Shown: in pieces, positions 18,930 to 28,087 of the stretch | Layout of the letters: every line of letters starts with the position of its first letter | Position numbering within the stretch: position 1 is the stretch's first letter | Assembly (NCBI GenBank): GCA_019239825.1 | Contig: JAFAZK010000030.1 | Span: forward strand, 26,162-90,161 | Source of the DNA: Verrucomicrobiota bacterium | Lineage (GTDB): Bacteria > Verrucomicrobiota > Verrucomicrobiia > Chthoniobacterales > JAFAMB01 | DNA: 64,000 nucleotides | Direction: 5' to 3' | Translations under genes and position numbers: made by a program | The notes under the pieces: model-generated | What the model saw: the letters and a program-made list of their open reading frames with translations, nothing else | The model's database searches: none | What the model was told of the DNA's origin: nothing

Positions 18930-19186
18930 GCGAATGCCACGAAGTGGCGAAACAGAACAGCCCAGGGCTTCAGCCCTGGGTTTGGTGATGGTGTGGGTGC
19001 GCCCTGAAAGGGCGTCCGAGCGAGAATCGCCTTTGCCAATTGGTTCTGGCAATCCAGAATTTAAAGGTCGACCTAGCGCGTCCGGCCCGAATCACTCGGT
19101 CGCCCTTTCAGGGCGATCTTTTTTGGGGAGCTAACCCAGGGCTGAAGCCATGGGCCGTTCTGTGTAGCCACTTCGCGTCATTCGCC
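18930..19186. repeat. REPIN-like pair, family B
   Basis: Two inverted arms of roughly 80 bases (about 18930-19014 and 19099-19186) flank a short centre. Each arm contains the modules GCCACTTCGTGG-like, GTTCTGT, a CCCAGGGCTTCAGCCCTGGG palindrome and CGCCCTGAAAGGGCG. This arrangement resembles REP doublets (REPINs) moved by RAYT transposases in other bacteria; no RAYT gene is in this window. A half copy lies at 11217-11298. It fills the ureG-MATE gap and may also stop transcription. Confidence 0.8.
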
Positions 19187-19253
19187 CATTCGCCGTGTCG
19201 CGCCCCCTCGTTGCTTGCGCCAACCGCAGTTTGCTTGTTTGGTGGTGGTTCTT

Positions 19254-20636
19254 ATGCCCGGGTCACGGAAGCTCTTCCAAACAGAATTGGGAGCTACACT
19301 CTCGTTGGCGATCCCAATGATGGTCGGGCAACTCGGCCAGATGTTGATGGGTATCACAGACACTCTGGTCCTCGGACGGGTGGGTGTGGTCCCGCTGGCC
19401 GCTATTGGTTTTTCTAATACGCTGCTGGGAACGTTATACGTAGGCGGTATCGGTATTTTGGCAGCGGTCGGAATCTTCGCGGCTCAAGCACATGGAGCAA
19501 AGCTGGAAAGTGCTAAAATCGAAGTGTTTCGATCGGCTTTCTGGCTGTCACTCTTCGTTGGAACCGCGACGGCCACCATCGTGATGGCTCTCATACCCGT
19601 GCTGAGCATTTTCGATGAACCGATTCCAGTCGAAATCGCCGCGCGACCCTATCTGGCGATTGTCGGTCTATCGTTGATTCCCGCACTTGGATCAATGAGC
19701 GTTAAGACCTACTGCGAGGCACTGGGAAAACCGGTGATCCCAACAGTGATCCTCTACGCGGGAGTGATCTTAAATGTCGCCTTGAATTTGCCATTGGTAT
19801 TCGGCTGGTTTGGACTGCCGGCGCTCGGACTGGTTGGATCGGCAATCGCCACGCTCTGCGCCCGCATTTTCGTGCTGATCGGTATTACCGCATATGCGCT
19901 GTCGTTGACTCGACTACCGTGGCAGGCGTTAACGATTTCAGGTGTGAGCTGGGAGAAGATGGGCAGCTTATTGAAAGTTGGCGTACCCATCTGTTGCCAA
20001 TACGTCGCGGAAGCCGGCGCTTTCAATTTCAGTGCCATCATGATGGGATGGATGGGGACCATTCCCTTGGCCGCGCATCAGATCGTGGTGACCTGCGCCG
20101 CGACGACATTCATGTTTCCCCTAGGTATCTCTATTGCCGCCGGCGTCCGTCTTGGTCATGCAGTCGGCTCACAAGCGTATTCGGCCTTACGCAGGATTTC
20201 TCTCGGGGCGATCATGGTTTCGGTACTGATCCAACTGGGGTTTGCCGCGATTTATTTAACACTCGGCCACCAGGTTGCTCTCTTGTTCACGAGTCAGACA
20301 GAGGTAGTGGAACTCGCCGGCCGTTTGATGATCATCACCGGCATCTTCCAAATCGCCGATGGTATACAAGTGACGTCAGCCGGCTGCTTAAGAGGTTTGG
20401 CTGATATCCGGCTCCCGATGCTCATCGGCATCTTCTGTTATTGGGCGGCAGCGATTCCCACAGGATTTATTTTCGCATTCAAATTGCACACTGGACCAAC
20501 CGGGATCTGGGTCGGGCTTGCTCTTGGCTTGTTCGTAGCGGCGCTCCTACTAACCTGGCGTCTCCAAGCGATGACCAGTCCCGGCCGGCAAGGTACGTTT
20601 GTGTTTGGGAAAACGGAGAACCTCAAGGCGTCGTAG
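19254..20636 (+). CDS. MATE-family efflux transporter
   Basis: The 460-residue protein has about twelve hydrophobic segments in two similar halves, as in MATE (NorM/DinF) cation-drug antiporters. LSLAIPMMVGQLGQMLMGITD opens the first half, with a later GVPICCQYVAEAGAFNF and MGTIPLAAHQIVV opening the second. The ATG at 19254 was preferred over the upstream TTG because it places the first helix normally. The substrate is unknown. Confidence 0.9.
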   Translation: MPGSRKLFQTELGATLSLAIPMMVGQLGQMLMGITDTLVLGRVGVVPLAAIGFSNTLLGTLYVGGIGILAAVGIFAAQAHGAKLESAKIEVFRSAFWLSLFVGTATATIVMALIPVLSIFDEPIPVEIAARPYLAIVGLSLIPALGSMSVKTYCEALGKPVIPTVILYAGVILNVALNLPLVFGWFGLPALGLVGSAIATLCARIFVLIGITAYALSLTRLPWQALTISGVSWEKMGSLLKVGVPICCQYVAEAGAFNFSAIMMGWMGTIPLAAHQIVVTCAATTFMFPLGISIAAGVRLGHAVGSQAYSALRRISLGAIMVSVLIQLGFAAIYLTLGHQVALLFTSQTEVVELAGRLMIITGIFQIADGIQVTSAGCLRGLADIRLPMLIGIFCYWAAAIPTGFIFAFKLHTGPTGIWVGLALGLFVAALLLTWRLQAMTSPGRQGTFVFGKTENLKAS

Positions 20637-20662
20637 GCGAAACGACGAACGGGTGTGTCGGT

Positions 20663-20720
20663 AGGGCGAAAAACTCGGTGATCCGACAAGCCGCATCACA
20701 CGCGCCGAGTTTTTCGCCCT
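20663..20720. terminator. 16-bp perfect hairpin after the MATE gene
   Basis: AGGGCGAAAAACTCGG at 20663-20678 pairs exactly with CCGAGTTTTTCGCCCT at 20705-20720, with a 26-base loop. Both strands carry an A5/T5 tract inside the stem. It lies between the MATE and exported-protein genes and probably ends or insulates the MATE transcript. Confidence 0.55.
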
Positions 20721-20770
20721 TCCACCGCGCCGTCTCGCCCATTCGCCGTTTGCTGCTAAGGTTGGTCAGC

Positions 20771-21289
20771 ATGCGAAAGCTTTCCGCTCTCATCTTGGGT
20801 GCTGTTTTGGCCTTACTCTCGGCTGCGGCGCTCAAAGCCCAGACGTTGAAATTCGGTGAGGAGAGCTTCTCTCTTTCCTCTAAAGATGCCGACGCTCAAA
20901 AAATAGAAAACGATTTCGTCCTGCCCGGGCAAACGGAAACGAACTGGACGCAAAAAGTGGTCATAAGTCGGTTTCCGAGCGCGAATGACGTTAACGTTTT
21001 CGCGAATAATCTTTGTCTTACGATCAATAATCAGAGACCCGGAACCGGCGCCTCGGTAACGAAAGTTGGAGCAGACTGTTATGTCGCTTACTCGACTGCG
21101 TCGGCACTGGGAGGACAGCTCAATATGGTCCACCGTATTCTAGTTGATCCGCAAGGCGGGGTCAGGATGTACGTATTTGTGCAACGCCCTTCAGCCTCGA
21201 AATCGGCCAGCGATCAAGCAACGATTAGCCGCGATGATAGTATCCATGCGCTAGCCAGGCTCTCACCTTTGATTCGTCTTGCCCAATAA
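20771..21289 (+). CDS. Exported protein of unknown function
   Basis: The 172-residue protein begins with a clear signal peptide (MRKLSALILGAVLALLSAAA, cleavage after KAQ). The mature part is compact and mixed alpha/beta, with no recognised domain or catalytic motif. Two cysteines (in NLCLTIN and ADCYVAY) could form a disulphide in the periplasm. The ATG at 20771 is set by the signal peptide. It lies 12 bases before hemL and may be cotranscribed. Confidence 0.75.
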   Translation: MRKLSALILGAVLALLSAAALKAQTLKFGEESFSLSSKDADAQKIENDFVLPGQTETNWTQKVVISRFPSANDVNVFANNLCLTINNQRPGTGASVTKVGADCYVAYSTASALGGQLNMVHRILVDPQGGVRMYVFVQRPSASKSASDQATISRDDSIHALARLSPLIRLAQ

Positions 21290-21301
21290 TTGATCTATCC
21301 T

Positions 21302-22579
21302 ATGACTCAAGAGACTAGCGAATCTTTGTTCTCGGAAGCGCGCCGGTATATCCCGGGCGGCGTTAATTCTCCGGTCCGAGCATTTCGGAACGTTGGCGGT
21401 GAACCGTTCTTTGTCACCAAGGCCAAAGGTTCACACCTGTGGGATGTGGATGGTCGCGAATACATTGACTTTGTTGGGACCTGGGGACCCGCGATTCTCG
21501 GGCACGCGCCGGAGATTGTGGTGGAAGCGGTCCAGAAGGCTGCAGCTAACGGGCTCAGTTTTGGCATTCCGAATCCATTCGAAGTCGAGATGGCCAAGCT
21601 CATCTGTAGCTGGGTGCCATCGGTTGAGAAAGTGCGCTTGGTTAATAGTGGCACCGAAGCAACCATGTCGTGTATCCGCCTGGCTCGTGGACACACCAGC
21701 CGAGATTTGATCGTAAAATTTGAGGGATGCTATCACGGCCATGTCGATTCGCTTTTGGTAAAAGCCGGCAGCGGAGCTTTGACGCACGGCTCACCGGACA
21801 GCGCCGGCGTCCCTGCGGAATTAGCGGCGCTGACTATCACGCTGCCATTCAATGACCCGGAAAAACTCGCTGCCGTCTTTGCGGCCCAAGGCGATAGAAT
21901 TGCTGCAGTCATCGTCGAACCAATACCTGCTAACGCTGGCATTTATTTACCGCTTCCCGGTTTTCTGGAACAGCTACGCCAACTCTGTTGCTCCCACGGT
22001 ACGCTCTTGATCTTTGACGAAGTCATGACGGGGTTTCGGTTGGCAAAAGGCGGTTACCAGGAACTGGCTGGAATTCGCCCCGACTTGACTGCACTCGGCA
22101 AGGTAATCGGAGGTGGACTTCCGGTCGGTGCCTTTGGCGGGCGCGCCGAGATCATGGACAAGTTGTCCCCGGATGGACCCGTATATCAGGCCGGCACATT
22201 GTCGGGTAACCCGTTGGCCATGGCCGCGGGTCTAGCCCAACTTCGGGAGCTCGAACGCACCAACGGTTTCGACCAGCTAGAGAAATTGGGGAGTGAAATG
22301 GAAGCTGCCGTCAAACAAACCTTAACTGAGACTGGAAGAAATTACGCATTTCATCGCATTGGTTCCATGTTCTGTCTCTACTTCTGCGAGCCCCCGATTC
22401 ACAATCTGGCCGATGCGCGGCGTTCCGACCTGGCGGCGTTTAGGTCCTTCTTTCATCACTGTCTAAGTTCCGGCGTCTATTTTGCCCCGTCTCAGTTCGA
22501 GGCCGGATTCCTTTGTCTGGCTCACACCAGTTCAGATCTGGAGAGGACGGTCGAGGTGGTACGAGCTGGGCTCAAGTGA
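21302..22579 (+). CDS. hemL: Glutamate-1-semialdehyde 2,1-aminomutase
   Basis: The 425-residue PLP enzyme converts glutamate-1-semialdehyde to 5-aminolevulinate in C5 tetrapyrrole synthesis. Signatures include the opening ARRYIPGGVNSPVRAF, NSGTEATMSCIRLARG, the PLP phosphate site and FDEVMTGFRL, and the Schiff-base lysine in TALGKVIGGGLPVG. The ATG at 21302 is preferred over a TTG twelve bases upstream. Confidence 0.96.
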   Translation: MTQETSESLFSEARRYIPGGVNSPVRAFRNVGGEPFFVTKAKGSHLWDVDGREYIDFVGTWGPAILGHAPEIVVEAVQKAAANGLSFGIPNPFEVEMAKLICSWVPSVEKVRLVNSGTEATMSCIRLARGHTSRDLIVKFEGCYHGHVDSLLVKAGSGALTHGSPDSAGVPAELAALTITLPFNDPEKLAAVFAAQGDRIAAVIVEPIPANAGIYLPLPGFLEQLRQLCCSHGTLLIFDEVMTGFRLAKGGYQELAGIRPDLTALGKVIGGGLPVGAFGGRAEIMDKLSPDGPVYQAGTLSGNPLAMAAGLAQLRELERTNGFDQLEKLGSEMEAAVKQTLTETGRNYAFHRIGSMFCLYFCEPPIHNLADARRSDLAAFRSFFHHCLSSGVYFAPSQFEAGFLCLAHTSSDLERTVEVVRAGLK

Positions 22580-22607
22580 GGAGCTAGGAGCTAGAATCTA
22601 AGAGACT

Positions 22608-22893
22608 TTGGTAGGGCGAGGCTCCCGAATGGCCCAAGGCTTTTAGCGAAGCTGCTGGCGTTGATGAATCCGAAATCGCGCTAGGCCAAAAAGGCGTGCC
22701 GAGCCGCGGGTCTGCCGTGTCGCAATGATCTTGGTTTCTTAAAAGTGATGCTGCATTGCCAATCACCGCGCCTCACCATGTACACGATATGCCGCGGCTC
22801 GGCGAGCGCATTGGCGTAGCAAAATTCCGGGTTTTAAGCTTGCCGGCGGCTTCGTCAAAATTAAAGCGCCATTCGGGAGCCTCGCCCTACCAA
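22608..22893. repeat. Palindromic element, family A, copy 2
   Basis: A perfect 25-bp terminal inverted repeat (22608-22632 and 22869-22893, starting TTGGTAGGGCGAGGCTCCCG) encloses an inner inverted pair, GCCGAGCCGCGG at 22698-22709 and CCGCGGCTCGGC at 22792-22803. It fills the hemL-to-membrane-protein gap and ends two bases before the putative TTG start of the next gene. Before it, at 22579-22600, is the word pair GGAGCTAGGAGCTAG. Confidence 0.85.
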
Positions 22894-22895
22894 GG

Positions 22896-24563
22896 TTGAC
22901 GGCATCACGCCCCTCTCCATGTTGCCGCATTACCAGTCCACGCCCTTCTTTTCATAAGCTCGACTTTGCCGCCCTGCTTCTGGTGCTAGCAGCGGTCCTC
23001 TGGGGGATCAAACAACGCGGCGGTTTGCCGGCTGTCCCGCTCCTCACACCGGATTCTTGGGGTTACCTGCATCCGGCGCTCTCTTGGCTAGGCGGCGCTG
23101 GGTTTCAGCAAACCGACGGACGGGCTTGGTTTTATCCGGCTATTGTCGCCCTAATATTGAAGGGCGGCGGCGATTTCTCGTGGATTGTTCGGGTCCAACA
23201 AATCCTGGGTTTGGCCAGCGCGCCGCTTCTCTGGTTCGGTCTACGGATCTGGTTATCGCTCTTCCCAAAGAGAACGCCGCTATGCCACGGCGTCGCTGTT
23301 TTCCTGGGAGCACTAACCGCCGCGATTTATTTATTGAACACCACACAGGTCCGCTTCGAAATGACTATCCAACCGGAAGGTGCGTTGGCGTTCTTCGTTC
23401 TGACCTATCTCTTTCTTGCGCTTGCTTACATCAGGATGCGTTGGGTTTCCCACAAGGACTGGCCCGCGATCGTTTTCGGCGCCGCCACCGTGCTCAGTTC
23501 CTATTGCGTTCTGCTTTTGAAACCAAGTTGGGGATTCGCGCTGGTCCCTAGTTTCCTTTTGCTTGTCGCGGGGATTTTTGGCGCTGGCTCGCGGTTGTTG
23601 CGCTGGATACCCGCCTTCGCCGCGGTCGTGATGACGGGTGCTCTCTTCACTTGTCCACATCTGCTCGGCTTTCGGCCGGACGCGGGTTCACGGACCTTCC
23701 TGCCTTTCACCCTGGTCTCGATACACGCCGCCCAGATTCTCCAAAACGCTGAAAAGCAACATTTGATCACTGAGGCCGATACGCCTTCGCCTGACCAGGA
23801 AGACCGGTTCTATCAAGAATTGAAGCAAGCCTGGATCGAGGCTCGGAAAGTCCCGCTTGGCTGTCCGACGCTCGGTTTTGCTCCTGACTACATCATGTAT
23901 ACGAAGGATTTTTTCAGAGGATTCGCCGCCGAGCAAAAGCTGACCGACTCCGAGTTGATCAGCCTTTGTTACACAACCTATTTCAAGACTTGGCTGGGTT
24001 CACCTGGAGCGATGCTGGCCAAGCTCGGCAAAGAAATGGGCGTCTTTCTATCTGCACCGAGCCGCGACTTCGCGGCGCATTCCGTGAGCAGAAAGCGAGC
24101 GTTGGATATTTCCGCCCGCTTCAGTCCTGCGCCCCAGGAGTTGCTGACGGCGGCTGAAGCAAAAGACTATCTACGCAATCAACCCATCTATCTGGCCTAC
24201 CTCGCCAACCTGGCGAAAGTGTATCAAGAAGGTTGGAAGATCGATTGTGTTAATTGGTTGCGTTACGTCGCGATTGTCCTGGCCAAACTCGCCTCGATCA
24301 TCCAGGTCGCATTTTTTGTCTCTCTCATTCCGATTTTCTTCACCGGAAGGCTCTCTGATCTCCGTTTGCCGGCACTAGCGGCAATCATGGTCAGCACGGC
24401 AGTCTATGGAAACATGTTGACCGTTGGGGTTGTCCACACCCTCGACCTGGACCGATATCGCACCGGCTATATGCCGGCGCTCCTCCTCACTCTGGTGATG
24501 ATGACGACGGTTCTCTTCGCAGCCGCGGAGCGATGGAGGCGCATCTCGCGAGACCTAACATAG
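22896..24563 (+). CDS. Polytopic membrane protein, GT-C glycosyltransferase-like
   Basis: The 555-residue protein has about ten hydrophobic segments and a large soluble insert near residues 250-430. The early TPDSWGYLHPALSWL, with an aspartate after the first helix, and a following re-entrant pattern resemble GT-C (ArnT/PMT-like) glycosyltransferases acting on lipid-linked sugars; this is only a resemblance. The start is uncertain: the first in-frame candidate is a TTG directly after a repeat element, and an internal GTG is possible. Confidence 0.65.
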   Translation: MTASRPSPCCRITSPRPSFHKLDFAALLLVLAAVLWGIKQRGGLPAVPLLTPDSWGYLHPALSWLGGAGFQQTDGRAWFYPAIVALILKGGGDFSWIVRVQQILGLASAPLLWFGLRIWLSLFPKRTPLCHGVAVFLGALTAAIYLLNTTQVRFEMTIQPEGALAFFVLTYLFLALAYIRMRWVSHKDWPAIVFGAATVLSSYCVLLLKPSWGFALVPSFLLLVAGIFGAGSRLLRWIPAFAAVVMTGALFTCPHLLGFRPDAGSRTFLPFTLVSIHAAQILQNAEKQHLITEADTPSPDQEDRFYQELKQAWIEARKVPLGCPTLGFAPDYIMYTKDFFRGFAAEQKLTDSELISLCYTTYFKTWLGSPGAMLAKLGKEMGVFLSAPSRDFAAHSVSRKRALDISARFSPAPQELLTAAEAKDYLRNQPIYLAYLANLAKVYQEGWKIDCVNWLRYVAIVLAKLASIIQVAFFVSLIPIFFTGRLSDLRLPALAAIMVSTAVYGNMLTVGVVHTLDLDRYRTGYMPALLLTLVMMTTVLFAAAERWRRISRDLT

Positions 24564-24614
24564 CGAAGCTCAAAGGAGTGATGGGGGAAACAATGGAGTA
24601 TTGGGATGATGTCG

Positions 24615-25955
24615 CTATTCGACATTGGCGGCGGTTTCGAGAGCGATCGCTGCGCACGTGAGTGTAGGATTGACCGCGATCGGAAAAGGAATCAAAGAGG
24701 CTCCGGCGAGAAAGAGATTGTGAAAGCCGTGCACCCTGCCTTTGGTATCGGCTACCGACGATGAAGGATCCTCTCCCATACGACATGTGCCCATCGGGTG
24801 TGACATGCCCGGCGGTACGAAGAAGGGAGCACATTGGTCGCGGAAGTGACCGAGTAGTTTTACCAGTTCATGCTGGTCCTCAACCATTCTTCTCAGCAGA
24901 TCCTCATCGTTCTTCGTCAGCGTTACCTCGAATCGTGGTTCTGATGAATCGAGGATCATGCGGTTTTCTCGCCGCACTTCGACCGGCGCAAAGAACTGAA
25001 GCTCGATCATTCGGTTTTCATGGACCCCTTCCGGAGACCGGATCGGAAAGAAATCGCGTAAAATCATTGCATGCCAAGGATGTGAGGCGGATGGGGGCAA
25101 ATAGAGTCTAGGAGGTGGATCGGCAATCTGCTCTGGGGCGCTAAGCTCTTGGTCGAGCACAATCTGCGACATCGAAAGCGGGTGGAAATGGAGGTACTGC
25201 CCGAGTGCGGGAGGTCGAATACCTGAGTTGTAGAGCAACTTAGGTGTAGCAAATACCCCTCCAGCGATCACATAGTTGTTAGCGTGATACTTCCGCTGAG
25301 TGCCATTGGCGTCTTCCGCAACCAGCCCCTGAATGCGGGACCCTGAATGTTCGAACCGGACAACCCTGGTCCTCTCTTGTACCGTCACTTTCGATGCGCA
25401 CGCTTTCGAATCGAGGATGTCTCTGGTCGCAGTAAAACTCAGGGTGCCATCCTGAAGGCGCTCTGCCGCCAGCGGTAGCTTTGTCACCTGGCGCTGAGGT
25501 ATGTGCTTCTTGAGCCAGGACTCAACGCGCGCCTGTCTGATTGAATGATCGAATAGGCTGGAATGAACGCGCAGAAGCTTCTCCGCTTCAAGCAGGCGCA
25601 GCTCCCAGTCCCGCTGGTCGAGGAAATCGAGTTGCTCCAGATAAGCTGTTGGCCGGGGACAATTATTCGTCCAAATCAGACTCTGACCGCCTACTGCTTC
25701 GCTCTGGTTGGCGCCGGGTAATCCAGAGGGAGGTACCTTGTCATTGAAAAACTGACACCAGCGCCCGATTTCTTCAAAGAATCGGTCCGGATGTTGTTGA
25801 TACAAGAGCTGGTTCCGCAGATGCGTCCCCGGGGGCGCCGATATAGCGCCGCCACTCTCCAAGATCAGGACACTTTTTTGGCGCGTCGCCAGTGCTCGCG
25901 CAAGAACCGCCCCTATGGGCCCGCTCCCAACTATAATGGCATCCGTTTCAGACAT
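24615..25955 (-). CDS. GMC-family FAD oxidoreductase
   Basis: The 446-residue flavoprotein opens with the FAD-binding IIVGSGPIGAVLARALA and has a GMC core including VGGQSLIWTNNCPR. The C-terminal SHPMGTCRMGED and NPTLTCAAIALE hold the conserved active-site His and Asn region, as in pyranose-2-oxidase-like and glucose-dehydrogenase-like members. It should oxidise a sugar or alcohol; the acceptor is unknown. There is no signal peptide. It is convergent with the preceding membrane protein. Confidence 0.87.
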   Translation of the reverse strand: MSETDAIIVGSGPIGAVLARALATRQKSVLILESGGAISAPPGTHLRNQLLYQQHPDRFFEEIGRWCQFFNDKVPPSGLPGANQSEAVGGQSLIWTNNCPRPTAYLEQLDFLDQRDWELRLLEAEKLLRVHSSLFDHSIRQARVESWLKKHIPQRQVTKLPLAAERLQDGTLSFTATRDILDSKACASKVTVQERTRVVRFEHSGSRIQGLVAEDANGTQRKYHANNYVIAGGVFATPKLLYNSGIRPPALGQYLHFHPLSMSQIVLDQELSAPEQIADPPPRLYLPPSASHPWHAMILRDFFPIRSPEGVHENRMIELQFFAPVEVRRENRMILDSSEPRFEVTLTKNDEDLLRRMVEDQHELVKLLGHFRDQCAPFFVPPGMSHPMGTCRMGEDPSSSVADTKGRVHGFHNLFLAGASLIPFPIAVNPTLTCAAIALETAANVE

Positions 25956-26128
25956 ACGATCAGGCAGGTCCTAGCATCCGCCAGCCGTATTCAGCTCGTC
26001 GGTTCTTGTCTGAACTGCCGCAAGAGCTATCCGAGCAGTGGCCCGGATCTGAGCCCGGAATTAGACCAAACAGAAACCTTGGCGAAGGCGGATTCCATTC
26101 GAACTACTTCGGAACACGCATCCCGTCC

Positions 26129-26497
26129 CTAAAATCTCTCCACGACGACTTCCCGGTCCCCGCGATGACTGTGGACTATCGCGTTAATCGAAGTCGTCCG
26201 GTAACGGGCCGGTATATCGTTCCGCAGGAACGTAAACTCGAGACGGCCGCCGCAGAAAAGTCTCCCAGGCTTAAAGGTTGTGGAAAAGGCGAAACCACAC
26301 CCTGAGATCCGGACCCGCCCAGTGGGACGATCCGGACGAGAGCATCGGAGTTGGGCCTCTGCTCCCTCCACAATCTCGAACACATAATCGGTATGGTCGG
26401 TCACCACCCGGAGTGTATCCCCGGGCCGAACCAAACCGAGGTCAAACTCGGCTCGTCCGCTGTGCCGCGCTACGAACGTTTCCCAATCTGCAATCAT
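26129..26497 (-). CDS. Small conserved-looking protein of unknown function
   Basis: The 122-residue protein is not assigned to a named family. It reads like a small beta-barrel domain: GLVRPGDTLRVVTDHTDYVF, VRISGCGFAFS and a glycine-rich LFCGGRLEFTF, ending with a T..I..I strand. Codon use and lack of hydrophobic stretches suggest a real cytosolic protein. It is upstream of the GMC gene on the same strand, 173 bases away. Confidence 0.5.
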   Translation of the reverse strand: MIADWETFVARHSGRAEFDLGLVRPGDTLRVVTDHTDYVFEIVEGAEAQLRCSRPDRPTGRVRISGCGFAFSTTFKPGRLFCGGRLEFTFLRNDIPARYRTTSINAIVHSHRGDREVVVERF

Positions 26498-26652
26498 GCT
26501 TCGGAGGCCCGATTATATATTCCACCAACGAATTGCAACAAGGAGGAAGCCGTAAACCTTCACCGTCACTTCACACTTTTATGGTTCTTTGGTGAATCTA
26601 TAAACTACTAAATCCCACATTTTAGATAGGGATACAGGCCGACACCAGGATT

Positions 26653-27981
26653 TTATTCGAAACGAAGCGCCTTGACCGGATCGAGCCGGGCTGCAAAAAA
26701 CGCCGGGATCAGAGCAGCCACCGTACAAATGACGAAGCCGCTAATGCAGATGACGGCGACATCATGAGGAACAATCTCTGCCGGGATTTCCGAGAATTGG
26801 TAGACGGAAGCGGGGAACAGCTGGATGTGGAAAGCGGACGCCAGAAAATCGCGCACCTGGTTGCGGTATTGCACCAGAAATATTCCGGTGCCGAGCCCAA
26901 TTAAGGTGCCAAAGAATCCGACTAGGGTGCCTTGGGCGAGGAACGCCCATAGCATTTGACCCATGGTGGCTCCGAGCGCTTTCATCACACCGATCTCCCG
27001 GGTCTTTTGAACCGTGGTCGTGATGAGCGTACTCATGATGCCGAACGCGGCGACGATGACGACAAACGTGAGAATGAAGAACATCGTGGTCCGTTCGACG
27101 CGCAGGGCATCCAGATATTCGCGGTTTTGTTCTATCCAGGAAACCGCATGCAACGGTGGATTAAGCGGTTCGAGCTCGCGATTTAATTGAGCGGTGATTC
27201 CGTCGACGTTGTAAGGGTCAGAGGTCTTTACCAGGACATTATGAACGGCGTCTTCCAGACCATATAACTCCTGACCAACATTAAGCGGGGCGATGACGTA
27301 GCTCGAGTCATACACGTAACGTCCGGTGCTATAGATCCCGGTTACCTCTAATTCGGTCGGCACGATCAGATCGATCGCTTTTTGAATTGATTCCTTGTTG
27401 TCCGGATGATCTTGGGCCTGCTTGAGGAGGTCGATGATGTGGTTCGGGTTACCGCCCGAGTAGAGCGTTAGCTTGTCTCCGACTTCAAGCCCGAGACTGC
27501 CGGCCAACTCAGATCCGAGTACACACTTGTCGCCGTTTAAATCGAACTTCCCTGCAATAATGGCAGATTTCAGGCCGATCACTTGATCGCTGCCCAGTGA
27601 CGGATCAAGCCCGCGGACGACCACGGTCATACGGGTGGCAGGTGCTCCGGGTGGTTTGAACTCAACGATTACCGGTTCCTGAGTGGTCGGGGTTACGCCG
27701 ATAACCCCCGGCACTTTCTCGGCCACTTTCATGGCATCTCGCCAATTAATAAGAAACGAATTCGGCCCGGGACTGATGGTGATATGGGCTTCAAAGCCGA
27801 TCACCTTGCGTTCCAGCTCGCGCTCAAACCCGGTCATGACGGAAATCACGATGATCAGAACGCTGATGCCAAGCACAACGCCGATGATCGATATCAGAGT
27901 GATGACCGAAAGAAAGGTCCGCTTCGGTCTAAGATATCGCAGCGCGATAAAATAACTGAATGGAAGGAGCGGCTTTTTCAC
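26653..27981 (-). CDS. Lipoprotein-releasing ABC permease (LolC/LolE type)
   Basis: The 442-residue protein has one N-terminal helix, a large periplasmic domain and three C-terminal helices. It begins YFIALRYLRPKRTFLSVITLISIIGVVLG, reading as in LolC/LolE, and ends with an FtsX domain (EIGVMKALGATMGQMLWAFL). It releases mature lipoproteins from the inner membrane to the carrier LolA, with ATPase LolD. No lolD is next to it here, unusual for a typical lolCDE group. Confidence 0.88.
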   Translation of the reverse strand: MKKPLLPFSYFIALRYLRPKRTFLSVITLISIIGVVLGISVLIIVISVMTGFERELERKVIGFEAHITISPGPNSFLINWRDAMKVAEKVPGVIGVTPTTQEPVIVEFKPPGAPATRMTVVVRGLDPSLGSDQVIGLKSAIIAGKFDLNGDKCVLGSELAGSLGLEVGDKLTLYSGGNPNHIIDLLKQAQDHPDNKESIQKAIDLIVPTELEVTGIYSTGRYVYDSSYVIAPLNVGQELYGLEDAVHNVLVKTSDPYNVDGITAQLNRELEPLNPPLHAVSWIEQNREYLDALRVERTTMFFILTFVVIVAAFGIMSTLITTTVQKTREIGVMKALGATMGQMLWAFLAQGTLVGFFGTLIGLGTGIFLVQYRNQVRDFLASAFHIQLFPASVYQFSEIPAEIVPHDVAVICISGFVICTVAALIPAFFAARLDPVKALRFE

Positions 27982-28087
27982 AATAGTTGGAACAACGTGG
28001 AGCGGCCTCGCTTACAAAGCGCGCTCCAAAGATCGGCGAGCGAAGTCGGGAGAACGAAGCACCTCGTGAGAGCAAGAGATCCAGCCA

